This document shows positions 8,790 through 17,691 of a DNA stretch of 64,000 bases, in pieces (position 1 is the first letter of the stretch; the number at the start of each line of letters is the position of its first letter). The stretch is from Eubacterium_U album (GTDB taxonomy: Bacteria; Bacillota; Clostridia; Lachnospirales; Lachnospiraceae). Both the position numbers and the translations under genes were made by a program. Where the stretch lies: the NCBI RefSeq assembly GCF_025336545.1, contig NZ_JAODBU010000009.1:56500-120499 (forward strand), in the 5' to 3' direction. The notes under the pieces were generated by a model that searched no databases, was not told the DNA's origin, and worked only from the letters and a program-made list of their open reading frames with translations.

Positions 8790-11624
8790 TTATGCAGACA
8801 GTCGCACATACCTTATAATCGTTTTTATAACCTCATCAATCACAATCGGCTTTGACAAATGTGCGTTCATTCCTGCATCTAGTGATGCCTGAACATCTTC
8901 TGCAAATGAATTAGCTGTCATTGCTATAATAGGAATGTTTTTTCCATCCGGTCTGTCATTCATTGCCCTGATTGCTTTTGCCGCTTCATAACCATTCATT
9001 TCAGGCATCATGATATCCATCAGTATTACATCAAATGTGCCTTCCGGATGATTTCTGAAAATCTCAACAGCATTCTTTCCATCCACAGTTCTTTCTACAT
9101 TCATCCCGAACTCTTCCAACTGCACGGCAGCAATCTCTGCATTCAGTTCATTATCCTCTGCAAGAAGGACATTCACACCTGTAAGATTCACCTTTTCAGA
9201 AATACCTGTGTCTGACTTATTACATTCCTTATCTGTAATTTCCAAAGGAATATCCACAGTAAATGTGGTTCCCTCATGCTTTTTACTCTGCACGGAAATG
9301 GTCCCACCCATCATATCTACATACTTCTTTACGATAGCCATCCCCAGTCCAACTCCATGGTACTGCGTTCTCACATCGGAATTTTCCTGTGCAAACTCCT
9401 CAAAAATTTTTTTTGTAAATTCCTCACTCATGCCAATACCAGTATCCGAAATGCGGTAACGCATATTTATATATCCATCCCCGTCCTTTTCCTGACACCG
9501 GGCTTCAAATGTAATCGTCCCTCCATCCGGAGTGAATTTCACGGCATTGCTCAGAATATTGACCAGCACATCACGCAGGCGTGCAGGATCCGCAAGTACA
9601 TTTGGAATCTTTGCTTCTTCACGCTGAATCTTAAAGTTGATATCCCTGTTCGTAAGAAAGCCTTTTGTAATATCCACTGCAGAATCTGTAATGTTTTTCA
9701 CATCCGCCGGTACCGGATTGTATTTAACTTTTCCACTTTCTATGCGGGTCAGATCTAATACATCATTGATCAGCGACAGTAAATGCTCTGAGCTTTCGTC
9801 AATCTTTTCCAGACAATTTTTCACTTCGTCTGACGGATTGTTTTTCATTGCAATACCGGTAAATCCTATGATTGCATTCATCGGTGTCCTCATATCATGG
9901 GACATATGTGACAGAAATGCTGTTTTTGCCTTGTTTGCAGCCTGTGCATGCTCTGCCAGTTCCGCCATTTCCTCAGCTTTCTCCTGGGCCACCTTCTGAG
10001 CTCTTTTTCTTGCACTTAGACGCACAATTGTCACAGCCATAGCAGTCAGTAGCCATCCAAAAATAAGAAGAACCCAAACAGTAACAACAGGATGCAGACG
10101 TATCCAGTCAACAAGTGTAAGCTCTGTTGCTTTGTATGTGGTATACTGTGCTGCAAGATCTTCAACAAGATTTTTGGGCATGGCATACATTGATTTCGTC
10201 AGAATACCAGCCAGCGCATGGTTCTCATTTGATGAAATTACCATACGGTAGGTGAATGTGGGCTGTTCCAGCATAGTATATGTCATGGTGCCCGTAGTGT
10301 CACTGTTCACAAACGCCTGTGCCATGTAATAGTAGACGAAGGCAGCATCTGCTTTACCCTTACGGACAGCTTCCATCATTTCCTGTCGGGTACTGCACAT
10401 CAGTTTTTCTGCACCGGGTGCCATTGCATCTGCAATTGAATTTGCTACTGTCTGGTCAACAGTAGCAACAACATTAATTTTTTCATTAAAGTCACGCCGT
10501 GTCACCCTTGCCAGCTGCATCGTAATGAAAGGTGCAGTAATCCCCCATTTTTTCGTCTCAGCATAGTTATCTGTTTCCAAGCGCGCATCGATGCTAATAT
10601 CTGTAGTATCCTTATTTTTCTGATAGGCAATATACTCATCTCTGGTGGCAGGTGTAAGAAACTCATAGGAAATCCCGGCATAGTCTGCAATTTTACGGAA
10701 GTAATCCGGGATAATACCCTTCATCTCACCATTTTCATTATAAGAATATGGATAACGGGTCGGATCACACAGAACATGAAGCGGGTTGTCCTTGGAATAC
10801 TGTGAAATAATACTTTTTTCTTTCTTGGTATATTCCAGATTCTTAGTTTCTATGCTTTCATAATTTTTATTATGAAGTGTCGTCTTCCAGTCACCCTCAA
10901 CTGCATTCATCTGGTCGATTGCATAATTGATCTCATTCAGCAATTCTATATTACCTTTTTTAACCATGACATAGAAATCGCTGCTGTCAAATTTATCCAC
11001 GATACGCTCATTGTTTGTTTTTCTCAGAGAACTAGCAGCAATAGCATCAACATTTCCACTCTGAAGAGCTTCCTCCATCTTTGCTGTCGTATCAAAATAA
11101 AATGGATCATATGTAAATCCTTTGTTGCCTGCAAAATCCGCAAAACTCTTTATCTCGGAGCTTCCATTCAAAAATGCCACACGCATACCGTTGTAAGTAC
11201 TGTAATTGCCATCCACAATCGTGCTGTTGTCACTGCGGGCGGTCAGAATCCCATTATTGGTTCCGATCGGACGTGAAAAATCAAACTTTTCTTCTCTTTC
11301 CTGTGTTTTGCGGGGAGATGTTACCATATCAATCTCGCCATCTTCAAGCATCTGCTGCATATCATCCCAGCTCTTATCATATCCGACATATTCGTAATCT
11401 ACATCCCAATAACGGGCCATCAGCCGAAGAAAATCATAGCCATACCCGCTACGGTTGCCTTCTTCATCCATCACATGATAACCATCCATGGCAAAGAAAC
11501 CGACTTTGACAGTTTCATGCTGCGAACTGTCCTCGGCTGCATATGCAGTCTGGGGAAAAAATATCATACACACGCATACAAAAGCCAGTAATACTGCCAC
11601 ATATTTCTTTGCTCTCGAAATCAT
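8790..11624 (-). CDS. hybrid sensor histidine kinase with two extracellular solute-binding domains
   Basis: The 944-residue protein opens with a Sec signal peptide (MISRAKKYVAVLLAF to AYA-AE). Two tandem SBP_bac_3-type domains follow (about residues 38-265 and 280-510), then a transmembrane helix (about 520-545), HisKA with HMSHDMRTPMNAIIGF (His around 574), HATPase_c (NAVKFTPDGG, DTGIGMS, GLGMAIVKKYVDMMGG) and a receiver domain with Asp in VILMDIMMPEMNG (around 868). It probably senses amino-acid-like ligands outside the cell and relays phosphate to its own receiver. The start at 11624 is chosen for the AGGAG site and the clean signal peptide; an ATG at 11663 is possible. The output partner is unknown. 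Confidence 0.88.
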   Translation of the reverse strand: MISRAKKYVAVLLAFVCVCMIFFPQTAYAAEDSSQHETVKVGFFAMDGYHVMDEEGNRSGYGYDFLRLMARYWDVDYEYVGYDKSWDDMQQMLEDGEIDMVTSPRKTQEREEKFDFSRPIGTNNGILTARSDNSTIVDGNYSTYNGMRVAFLNGSSEIKSFADFAGNKGFTYDPFYFDTTAKMEEALQSGNVDAIAASSLRKTNNERIVDKFDSSDFYVMVKKGNIELLNEINYAIDQMNAVEGDWKTTLHNKNYESIETKNLEYTKKEKSIISQYSKDNPLHVLCDPTRYPYSYNENGEMKGIIPDYFRKIADYAGISYEFLTPATRDEYIAYQKNKDTTDISIDARLETDNYAETKKWGITAPFITMQLARVTRRDFNEKINVVATVDQTVANSIADAMAPGAEKLMCSTRQEMMEAVRKGKADAAFVYYYMAQAFVNSDTTGTMTYTMLEQPTFTYRMVISSNENHALAGILTKSMYAMPKNLVEDLAAQYTTYKATELTLVDWIRLHPVVTVWVLLIFGWLLTAMAVTIVRLSARKRAQKVAQEKAEEMAELAEHAQAANKAKTAFLSHMSHDMRTPMNAIIGFTGIAMKNNPSDEVKNCLEKIDESSEHLLSLINDVLDLTRIESGKVKYNPVPADVKNITDSAVDITKGFLTNRDINFKIQREEAKIPNVLADPARLRDVLVNILSNAVKFTPDGGTITFEARCQEKDGDGYINMRYRISDTGIGMSEEFTKKIFEEFAQENSDVRTQYHGVGLGMAIVKKYVDMMGGTISVQSKKHEGTTFTVDIPLEITDKECNKSDTGISEKVNLTGVNVLLAEDNELNAEIAAVQLEEFGMNVERTVDGKNAVEIFRNHPEGTFDVILMDIMMPEMNGYEAAKAIRAMNDRPDGKNIPIIAMTANSFAEDVQASLDAGMNAHLSKPIVIDEVIKTIIRYVRLSA

Positions 11625-11771
11625 ATTAAATCTCCTGTCTGTCAAATATATTTCTCTATACATCTCCTTGTCAACCTCCTAATTTAATAAAATTGCACTG
11701 CCGCATCAATATCTTCATCTGAATCTGCCGCCCTGACCGGGTCTGCCAGAAACACAACACAAAGAATTGTC

Positions 11772-13109
11772 TTACTGCATTTTTTGTTTTAAAACCAATT
11801 GCAAAGTATCCTCTATTTTTTTACTGTCAATGGGTTTTGCAATATGTGCATTCATTCCGGCATCTATGCAGTCCCTGATATCATCCTGAAATGCATTCGC
11901 TGTCATCGCAATGATTGGTATCTCTTTTGTATCTATACGGTTCAATGTCCTTATCTGTCTGGCTGCTTCTAATCCATCCATTACCGGCATCATGATATCC
12001 ATAAAAATAAAATCAAATCTGCCTGGAACTGACTGGGAAACAATATCCACAGCCTCCTTGCCATTTTCTGCCGTAGTCACAACCATCTTTTCATATTCCA
12101 GCAGCATTTTTGCAATTTCCAGATTTAGCTCATTATCCTCAACTAATAATACACTCTTACCCGACAGATCAGGCTTTTCCACTTTTTTTTGCTGTTCCTT
12201 CTCAGCATTATGATCAATCTCAAGTGGTATCGTAACGGTAAACGTTGTACCTACATTTTCTTTACTTTCCAGTTTGATTTTTCCATGCTCTGACAGCCAT
12301 TTTTGTTCTTCTCCCGTCAGAAAATATACACTGTCCACTGACAGAAACTGCTTATGCAGTTCATCTGCATAATAAGGATCATCATCTGTGATCCTTCTCA
12401 TAGCATTATCCAGCTCTGTCTTTAAATCAGAATGACTCTGGCCAATCGCAAAATATATTTTTGAACTTCCGAGATTCGTTAAGGCCACCATTCCGTACCC
12501 ATCTAGACGGGAATCCTCTAACGATACAAAAGCGTCAATTTCTCCGTCTGCAATTTTCTTCAAAGCATCTTCATTATTTGAAACATTGACATGCTGTGTA
12601 TGCAGATCATATTTCTTTTCCCACTCGTTCAATACCATTTCCGACAGGTAACCCATAAGCACCCCAATCTTTTTCCCATTGAAAGATGCAGTGTCAGAGG
12701 ATGATATGTCTATATGATCGGGTTTTACATAGACATAATATCTTTCGTCTCCCATTGGAATAGCGGAAAAAAGCATAGTCTCTGCCCGTTCCTCCGTATA
12801 AGAGATTCCTTCTATCATATCCAGCTCATCATTTTTTAATTTGTCGAAACAATTTTCCCATGTACAATCTACATATTCATAGTTCCACCCGGTATAACCT
12901 GCGATTTTCTGCAGATATTCATAGCCGTATCCGCTTCTTTTTCCATTTCCATTTATCTTATCATATGTATCATCCGGTACACCAATCCTGACAATTTTCT
13001 CTTTCTGACTTTCTGCTGCAAAAGCATAGACCGGACAGACTGAAAAAAGGATGCAAATACACAATATAAAAATGATACCCCTTTGCAATACTGATTTATT
13101 CATTTTCAT
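11772..13109 (-). CDS. secreted-type solute-binding domain fused to a response-regulator receiver; kinase core missing
   Basis: The 445-residue protein begins with a signal peptide (RGIIFILCICILFSVCPVYAFA) and one SBP_bac_3 domain (about 38-262). At residues 278-279 the sequence jumps from LSEHGKI to KLESKENVGTTFTVTIPLEI, which is the last strand of a HATPase_c domain, then a receiver domain (Asp around 370 in FIFMDIMMPVMDG). Compared with the neighbouring hybrid kinase, the second binding domain, membrane helix, HisKA and nearly all of the ATPase are absent, in frame. Without a retained membrane helix the receiver would be on the wrong side of the membrane. It is either a decayed gene or a repurposed product. 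A c-di-GMP riboswitch lies in its leader. Confidence 0.8.
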   Translation of the reverse strand: MKMNKSVLQRGIIFILCICILFSVCPVYAFAAESQKEKIVRIGVPDDTYDKINGNGKRSGYGYEYLQKIAGYTGWNYEYVDCTWENCFDKLKNDELDMIEGISYTEERAETMLFSAIPMGDERYYVYVKPDHIDISSSDTASFNGKKIGVLMGYLSEMVLNEWEKKYDLHTQHVNVSNNEDALKKIADGEIDAFVSLEDSRLDGYGMVALTNLGSSKIYFAIGQSHSDLKTELDNAMRRITDDDPYYADELHKQFLSVDSVYFLTGEEQKWLSEHGKIKLESKENVGTTFTVTIPLEIDHNAEKEQQKKVEKPDLSGKSVLLVEDNELNLEIAKMLLEYEKMVVTTAENGKEAVDIVSQSVPGRFDFIFMDIMMPVMDGLEAARQIRTLNRIDTKEIPIIAMTANAFQDDIRDCIDAGMNAHIAKPIDSKKIEDTLQLVLKQKMQ

Positions 13110-13162
13110 TTTTTCTCTCTCCTAGTAAAATTATTATAGTTACGCCTATGAAATAACACCAC

Positions 13163-13189
13163 AAAAAGGCACTGTCAGACAGACAGTGC
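13163..13189 (-). terminator. riboswitch-linked Rho-independent terminator
   Basis: On the minus strand the hairpin GCACTGTCTGTCTGACAGTGC is followed by CTTTTTG. It lies directly after the c-di-GMP aptamer and 54 bases before the coding start, so it is the likely expression platform. Confidence 0.85.
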
Positions 13190-13268
13190 ACCTCATTTTA
13201 TGCAACTGGCTGCCATTTTACAGGCCCTGTAGCTTTGCGTCCCAGACTTTCATCTGGTTTGCCGATTT
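13190..13268 (-). promoter_or_regulatory. c-di-GMP-I (GEMM) riboswitch aptamer
   Basis: On the minus strand the core elements appear in order: GGCAAACC, a GAAA tetraloop within AGATGAAAGTCT, GGGACGCAAAGC, the GGGCCTGTAAAATGG segment and CAGCCAGTTGC. These match the conserved joining regions, tetraloop and receptor of class I c-di-GMP aptamers. With the terminator immediately after, it should control transcription of the solute-binding/receiver gene at 11772-13109 by attenuation. Whether c-di-GMP turns the gene on or off cannot be read with certainty. Confidence 0.9.
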
Positions 13269-13269
13269 C

Positions 13270-13630
13270 CTTATTATAACTTTTAAACTTATGCAAAAAA
13301 ACTGGTTTTATTATACTATAGTGCTCTACTGTACTAATCTGTATTTACTGATATCACGCTTTTCACATAAAGATGTTATTTTATCCGCAATATACTTCTC
13401 TACCTGCAAGTAACTATACCTCATTTCCACTATTACATGTTCTTATTGTACCTGTAATAATGAAAAAATATTAGTAATCAACTTTGCAAGTATTCATTCC
13501 CATTATAGGAAGTATACGGATAAAAAAATATAAAGATACTTTCGTTTCCGCAAAAGTCATTTTCGCTTATATCATTTTTATAATAACACCGACAGTTATG
13601 TTTGTCACATAAAAGTTTGAGACCTCAAAC
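13270..13630. other. intergenic spacer
   Basis: This gene-free stretch holds the promoter region for the riboswitch transcript; a TATAAT-like box is visible on the minus strand but no well-spaced -35 partner. Otherwise I see nothing supported. Confidence 0.4.
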
Positions 13631-13684
13631 AAAAAAATAAGCCTGCCATCATCCGCAGATTTCTCCACAGACAACAGCAGGCTT
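13631..13684 (-). terminator. Rho-independent terminator after the SymE-like gene
   Basis: AAGCCTGC (13639-13646) pairs with GCAGGCTT (13677-13684), followed on the minus strand by a T-rich run (TTATTTTTTTG). It sits just after the stop at 13689. Confidence 0.8.
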
Positions 13685-13688
13685 CCTA

Positions 13689-14087
13689 CTATCTCATCAA
13701 CTCATTCTCTTTTCTCTGCACTGCCCCATAATCATATCCCGCAGCCTGTAGTCTCTTCTTCCTGTCCTCGCCGTTTTCCCACTTTCCGGCAATAACTTCC
13801 TTTGCCACATATTTTGCAGTAATTTCTTCTTTTTCATTCTGGTATCTGATTTTCAGTTTCTTAATCTCTTCATCCATAAATGCAGTCTTTGCTTCCTGCT
13901 CCTGTGCTTTATTCACATCCGGCGTGATAATCAGCTGACCATTTTCACATTTCACCTGTACATAATCCCCAAGATGAAATCCCAGTTCTTCCAACCATTT
14001 TCCTTTTAATGTAATTGCCGGAACCGTCTCATATTTATAACCGCTCTGTCCACAAACCTTCATATTTCTTACATTTTTCTTTGCCAT
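13689..14087 (-). CDS. SymE-like domain fused to a Cpl-7-like repeat
   Basis: This 132-residue protein has two recognisable parts. Residues about 10-58 (VPAITLKGKWLEELGFHLGD followed by YVQVKCENGQLIITPD) match the SymE/AbrB-like beta-barrel of SymE-family toxins. A Lys/Glu-rich helical linker (60-92) leads to residues 94-132 (VIAGKWENGEDRKKRLQAAG then YDYGAVQ), which match a Cpl-7 (CW_7) repeat otherwise known from phage lysin cell-wall binding. There is no signal peptide. AAAGGAG lies eight bases before the ATG. It follows a serine recombinase gene, separated by a terminator. The function is not clear: SymE homologues are RNA/DNA-binding toxins, and the Cpl-7 part would be unusual in the cytoplasm. 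Confidence 0.75.
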   Translation of the reverse strand: MAKKNVRNMKVCGQSGYKYETVPAITLKGKWLEELGFHLGDYVQVKCENGQLIITPDVNKAQEQEAKTAFMDEEIKKLKIRYQNEKEEITAKYVAKEVIAGKWENGEDRKKRLQAAGYDYGAVQRKENELMR

Positions 14088-14125
14088 AGAATTGACTCCT
14101 TTCAGATTTGACTAATAGATTTTCA

Positions 14126-14172
14126 GATAAAAAAAGCTGCTGATACGTTATCTTCTAACGCATCAACAGCTT
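14126..14172 (-). terminator. Rho-independent terminator after the serine recombinase gene
   Basis: The minus-strand hairpin AAGCTGTTGATGCGTTA with its complement, followed by TTTTTTTATC, is strong and lies 34 bases past the recombinase stop. Confidence 0.85.
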
Positions 14173-14205
14173 CTGTCTTGCTTTGTTTCAGTGTATTATT
14201 CGGTT

Positions 14206-15957
14206 TTATTTAGGCTCTTTACCATTTTTAATGCGGTAGTAATCATCCATATCCACGCTGAGTTTTACCGTGGTATCTGGTTTTCGGTTGCTCAAGAGGC
14301 ACACAGTCTCATCTGTACTTTCGTTGTCCCAATCCACGCCCAATACATTTCTGCCATTCATATATATCGGAAATTTAAACCGGAGACCTTTTAATATTCT
14401 GCCATCCTTTTGCTCTTCATCATAGATAAACACATCAGACAGGAAACTCCTCAAAAATGTCTTCTTTTCCAAATCTGTAAATTTATCATACAGCTTATCA
14501 AAAAATAAAAGGAACTGATACACATTATCTTCTGAGATTTTGTCCTGCTTTATATTATAAATCCTTGTCGTGACTTCTTCCATGGCATTCTCTATATCCG
14601 TAATTTCATCATACAATCTGTCAAGTCGTTCCTGCATATCATTGTACTTTTTATCATAATTCTTATCTGATACGGATAAATGATCCATCTGGTCTGCGAG
14701 TTTGTTCTTTGCCCCTGTTGTCTGGTTCAATCTGTCTTTCAGACCATCATATTCTCTGTCAAGCTCTGATGTATCAATACTGCCGCCTATCTGCTTTCTG
14801 ATTTCTTCCTCAAACTTCGAATTCGTGACAAATTTACGGATTATTTCCTCTACTGCCGCATTTATCCTGTCCTCATTCCACTGTCTTTTATAGGTGCAGC
14901 GCTGTCCGTAAACCAATTTTCTATGCTTGCAGGCATAATAAAAATAATCCTTGTAATAAGCTCCGTCCGGATGCTTCTTGCGGTTCACATTTCCATACAT
15001 ACCACTTCCACAGACAGGACATTTGATAATTCCAGATAAAATATGCTCATGTTCAAGGCTGTGCGTTTTTATCTGTAAAACACCTGTCTCCTGACGCTTT
15101 CTGTGTGCCTGATTCCACATTTCTTCTGATATGATTGCCTCATGGATTCCATCATTTAACATGTATTCCTTTTGTTTTACGATATGATATTCATTTCTTG
15201 TACCCTGAATCTTCTCATTTTTTCTTCTTCCAAATGCAAGCTTACCGCAATATATCGGATTGTCCAGCACACCTTTGACGAATGATGTAGAAAAACCTTC
15301 AATTGTGTTATTCTGACGGAGCTTTTTCTTATAACCACTGTTGTTAAGAAATGTAGCTATCGCAGCCATTCTCATCGTTGTAGTGACAAATTTGTCATAT
15401 ATTATGCGGATAATCTCGGCTTCATCTTCTGCAATGATAAGTTCACCATTTACCAGCTGATAACCATATGGTGCAAAACCACCATTCCATTTACCCTCTC
15501 TGGCTTTCTGCTTTCTGCCTTCCATTGTCTGGACAAGAATATTCTCACGTTCTATCTCTGCAACCGCAGATAGAACAGATATCATCAGCTTTCCGGCATC
15601 CCTGGAGCTGTCAATTCCATCCTCTACACAGATAAGATTAACTCCATAATCCTGCATTTTCTGCAATGATGATAAAACATCTGCTGCATTTCTTCCAAAT
15701 CTTGACAGTTTAAATACTAACACATAATCAACATCATCTTTAGCATTTTCTATATCCGATAACATCTGTTTAAACTGTGGTCTGCCTTCCACACTCTTAC
15801 CCAATTTACCCTCATCCGAATATTCCCCGACGATAGTCATTTCCTGATAATCTGCGTATTTCTTAAGCTTGTCATTTTGTGCGTCCAGACTGTAACCATC
15901 TACCTGCATGGAAGTGGAAACTCTTGTGTATATATAACATTTCTGCTGTTTTTTCAT
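14206..15957 (-). CDS. large serine recombinase (site-specific integrase/resolvase family)
   Basis: The 583-residue protein starts with a resolvase catalytic domain (YTRVSTSMQVDGYSLDAQ carrying the nucleophilic Ser, then VFKLSRFGRNAADVL and AEIERE). It continues with the Recombinase domain (about 165-270), a zinc ribbon (CPVCGSGM paired with YACKHRK) and a long coiled coil (about 370-450), the standard layout of large serine integrases that insert and excise phages or integrative elements. Its start lies six bases after the rhuM stop, with AAGGAG inside the rhuM 3' end, so the two are co-transcribed. Attachment sites were not identified. It marks 13.6-18 kb as a probable mobile island. Confidence 0.92.
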   Translation of the reverse strand: MKKQQKCYIYTRVSTSMQVDGYSLDAQNDKLKKYADYQEMTIVGEYSDEGKLGKSVEGRPQFKQMLSDIENAKDDVDYVLVFKLSRFGRNAADVLSSLQKMQDYGVNLICVEDGIDSSRDAGKLMISVLSAVAEIERENILVQTMEGRKQKAREGKWNGGFAPYGYQLVNGELIIAEDEAEIIRIIYDKFVTTTMRMAAIATFLNNSGYKKKLRQNNTIEGFSTSFVKGVLDNPIYCGKLAFGRRKNEKIQGTRNEYHIVKQKEYMLNDGIHEAIISEEMWNQAHRKRQETGVLQIKTHSLEHEHILSGIIKCPVCGSGMYGNVNRKKHPDGAYYKDYFYYACKHRKLVYGQRCTYKRQWNEDRINAAVEEIIRKFVTNSKFEEEIRKQIGGSIDTSELDREYDGLKDRLNQTTGAKNKLADQMDHLSVSDKNYDKKYNDMQERLDRLYDEITDIENAMEEVTTRIYNIKQDKISEDNVYQFLLFFDKLYDKFTDLEKKTFLRSFLSDVFIYDEEQKDGRILKGLRFKFPIYMNGRNVLGVDWDNESTDETVCLLSNRKPDTTVKLSVDMDDYYRIKNGKEPK

Positions 15958-15963
15958 CAGACG

Positions 15964-16968
15964 TTATCTCCTTTTTACTTCCTTGGAAACCTCTTTAATG
16001 CTTTCAAGATATGCTTTTTCGACTGGTGTCAAAGTAATCTCCTGATATTTTCTGTATTCTGACTTTGCTTTCTCCAATGCCTGTTTATGACTTACAGAAC
16101 CGGAACCAGTTAAAAGCTTTCTGTTTCCTGATGACAAAACACTATCCAATTGCTTTACATAATCATCCATGTACATAGGTTTATGTTCAATTGCATTAAT
16201 TTCTGCCAAATCAAAATAACCAGATACAAGATTATTTAATACTTTTAGTTCACTCTCATCCAGATAATTTTTTGCAATTCCTATATCTTTTAATGCTGGT
16301 AATTCACCTGAAAATGAAGTAAGGCCCATAAATGGTTTTTGTGCATCAGCACGTTGATATATAACCTCTGCCGCAGTATGACCATGAGCTGCATAGTGAA
16401 GTTTATTCTGAACAATTTTAAAGAATCTAACAGACTCTTCGCTATGAGGATTGTAATCTACACTCGTAGCATACAAATCAAGAACCTGACGATACAAGAC
16501 CTTTTCTGAAGATCTGATATCCCTAATTCTGTCAAGTAACTCTTTCCAGTAATTTCCTCCACCATTTCCTTTCAAACGCTCGTCATCTATCGTAAATCCC
16601 TTAATCATATATTCTTTTAACCGCTTTGTTGCCCACTGCCTGAATCTTGTTGCAATTACTGATTTAATACGGTATCCAAGAGAGATAATCATATCTAAAT
16701 TGTAATAAGTAACATTATATGTTTTTCCATCATCTGCAGTTGTTCGGAATTTCCGAACAACTGAATCCTTATCCAATTCTCCTTCTTCGAATATATGCTT
16801 TATATGTTCACTTATATTTGATTTACTGCATTGATATAATTCAGTAAGCTGCTGTTGTGTCAGCCACACTGTATCATCTTCTATTTTAACTTCTATATTT
16901 GTCTGTCCATCATCAGTCTGATATATAAGTATTTCCCCATATTCATCGGTTCCAATTTTATCTGCCAT
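15964..16968 (-). CDS. RhuM-family protein
   Basis: The 334-residue protein matches the RhuM (virulence protein) family: an N-terminal winged-helix-like part (VWLTQQQLTELYQCSKSNIS, then EHIKHIFEEGELD), the segment YNVTYYNLDMIISLGYRIKS, and a C-terminal part resembling a Fic/DOC-linked domain (LHYAAHGHTAAEVIYQRADA). Family members are widespread in mobile islands and their biochemical role is poorly known. The ATG at 16968 is favoured by GGAGAGG; a GTG at 16974 is too close. A perfect 46-bp palindrome lies 26 bases upstream. The gene is followed closely by the serine recombinase. Confidence 0.85.
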   Translation of the reverse strand: MADKIGTDEYGEILIYQTDDGQTNIEVKIEDDTVWLTQQQLTELYQCSKSNISEHIKHIFEEGELDKDSVVRKFRTTADDGKTYNVTYYNLDMIISLGYRIKSVIATRFRQWATKRLKEYMIKGFTIDDERLKGNGGGNYWKELLDRIRDIRSSEKVLYRQVLDLYATSVDYNPHSEESVRFFKIVQNKLHYAAHGHTAAEVIYQRADAQKPFMGLTSFSGELPALKDIGIAKNYLDESELKVLNNLVSGYFDLAEINAIEHKPMYMDDYVKQLDSVLSSGNRKLLTGSGSVSHKQALEKAKSEYRKYQEITLTPVEKAYLESIKEVSKEVKRR

Positions 16969-16994
16969 AAGCACCTCTCCAATCCATTACTTCT

Positions 16995-17040
16995 TAGTTG
17001 GGACAATAGTGAACACATGTGTTCACTATTGTCCCAACTA
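16995..17040. repeat. perfect 46-bp palindrome upstream of rhuM
   Basis: Each 23-base arm (TAGTTGGGACAATAGTGAAC then ACA) is the exact reverse complement of the other, with no loop. It lies between a 23-codon ORF and the rhuM ribosome binding site. No T run follows it, so a terminator is unlikely. Possible roles are an operator, a recombination site or an mRNA hairpin. Confidence 0.9.
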
Positions 17041-17050
17041 AATCTTATCA

Positions 17051-17122
17051 TCATTCCAACCTCTGTTCAACCAAAACTTTTTCCGTTATACAGTGCAAAA
17101 TAAAAGAGACTCCACTCGCCAT
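17051..17122 (-). CDS. 23-residue small ORF with strong ribosome binding site
   Basis: The ATG at 17122 is eight bases from a consensus AGGAGG. The product starts MASGVSFILHCITEK and ends EQRLE. It is not recognised. It could be a leader peptide or a truncated gene; the following bases (ATGATG overlapping its stop) run into the palindrome. Confidence 0.4.
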   Translation of the reverse strand: MASGVSFILHCITEKVLVEQRLE

Positions 17123-17184
17123 GAATGAAGCCTCCTGATATATGTATACATCCTACAGCATATTATCTGCAGGATGCCGGCTGC

Positions 17185-17388
17185 CTACGCAGCCTTTTTG
17201 TCCAGAAGCTGTTTTACCCCACCTAAGTAATAACAGAACCGGTCAAATTGTTTCTGCCTGCTTACTTTCTCGTCATCAATTGAATCCTTGATCATCATAC
17301 ACACCTCTACTTCTTCTTTTATCTCTGGTGCATATTTAATAATCATGTCTGCAAGAAAGCTACAGCAGCGTTCAAAATCCTTGTTCAT
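17185..17388 (-). CDS. small hypothetical protein of the mobile island
   Basis: A 67-residue, probably helical soluble protein (MNKDFERCCSFLADMIIKYA at the start, LGGVKQLLDKKAA at the end). The ATG at 17388 has AAGGAGG seven bases upstream, better than the TTG six bases earlier. It has no family I recognise. A hairpin CATCCTACAG/CTGCAGGATG lies just downstream (about 17148-17175) and may act as a weak terminator. It probably belongs with the recombinase/RhuM unit. Confidence 0.6.
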   Translation of the reverse strand: MNKDFERCCSFLADMIIKYAPEIKEEVEVCMMIKDSIDDEKVSRQKQFDRFCYYLGGVKQLLDKKAA

Positions 17389-17691
17389 TGCCAAGCCTCC
17401 TTAAAATATTATCTTGTGAATAATTCACAGAACATATTTTATCGCAAGGCTTTTGAAAATGGAATAGATTATACTGAATGGTAGTTTTCAAATATTTCTA
17501 TCTATCACAAATCAATTCTTTCAAGGTACATATCCTGCGATATAGCCAGAGTCTTCTATGTCTTTTCCTGCTCAAACAATATTCCTTCTTATATATCAGT
17601 CCCCAGCGACGGCTAGATACGCATTAGAGATGTCTCCATCCAAATGCTGTTCTAGCATGGGACTTTTCCCTTGAACCCTTTGTTTATTATA

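Noticed and set aside
14206..17388. complete prophage
   Set aside because: A serine recombinase and RhuM are present but no capsid, tail, lysis or packaging genes, so only a small mobile island is supported.
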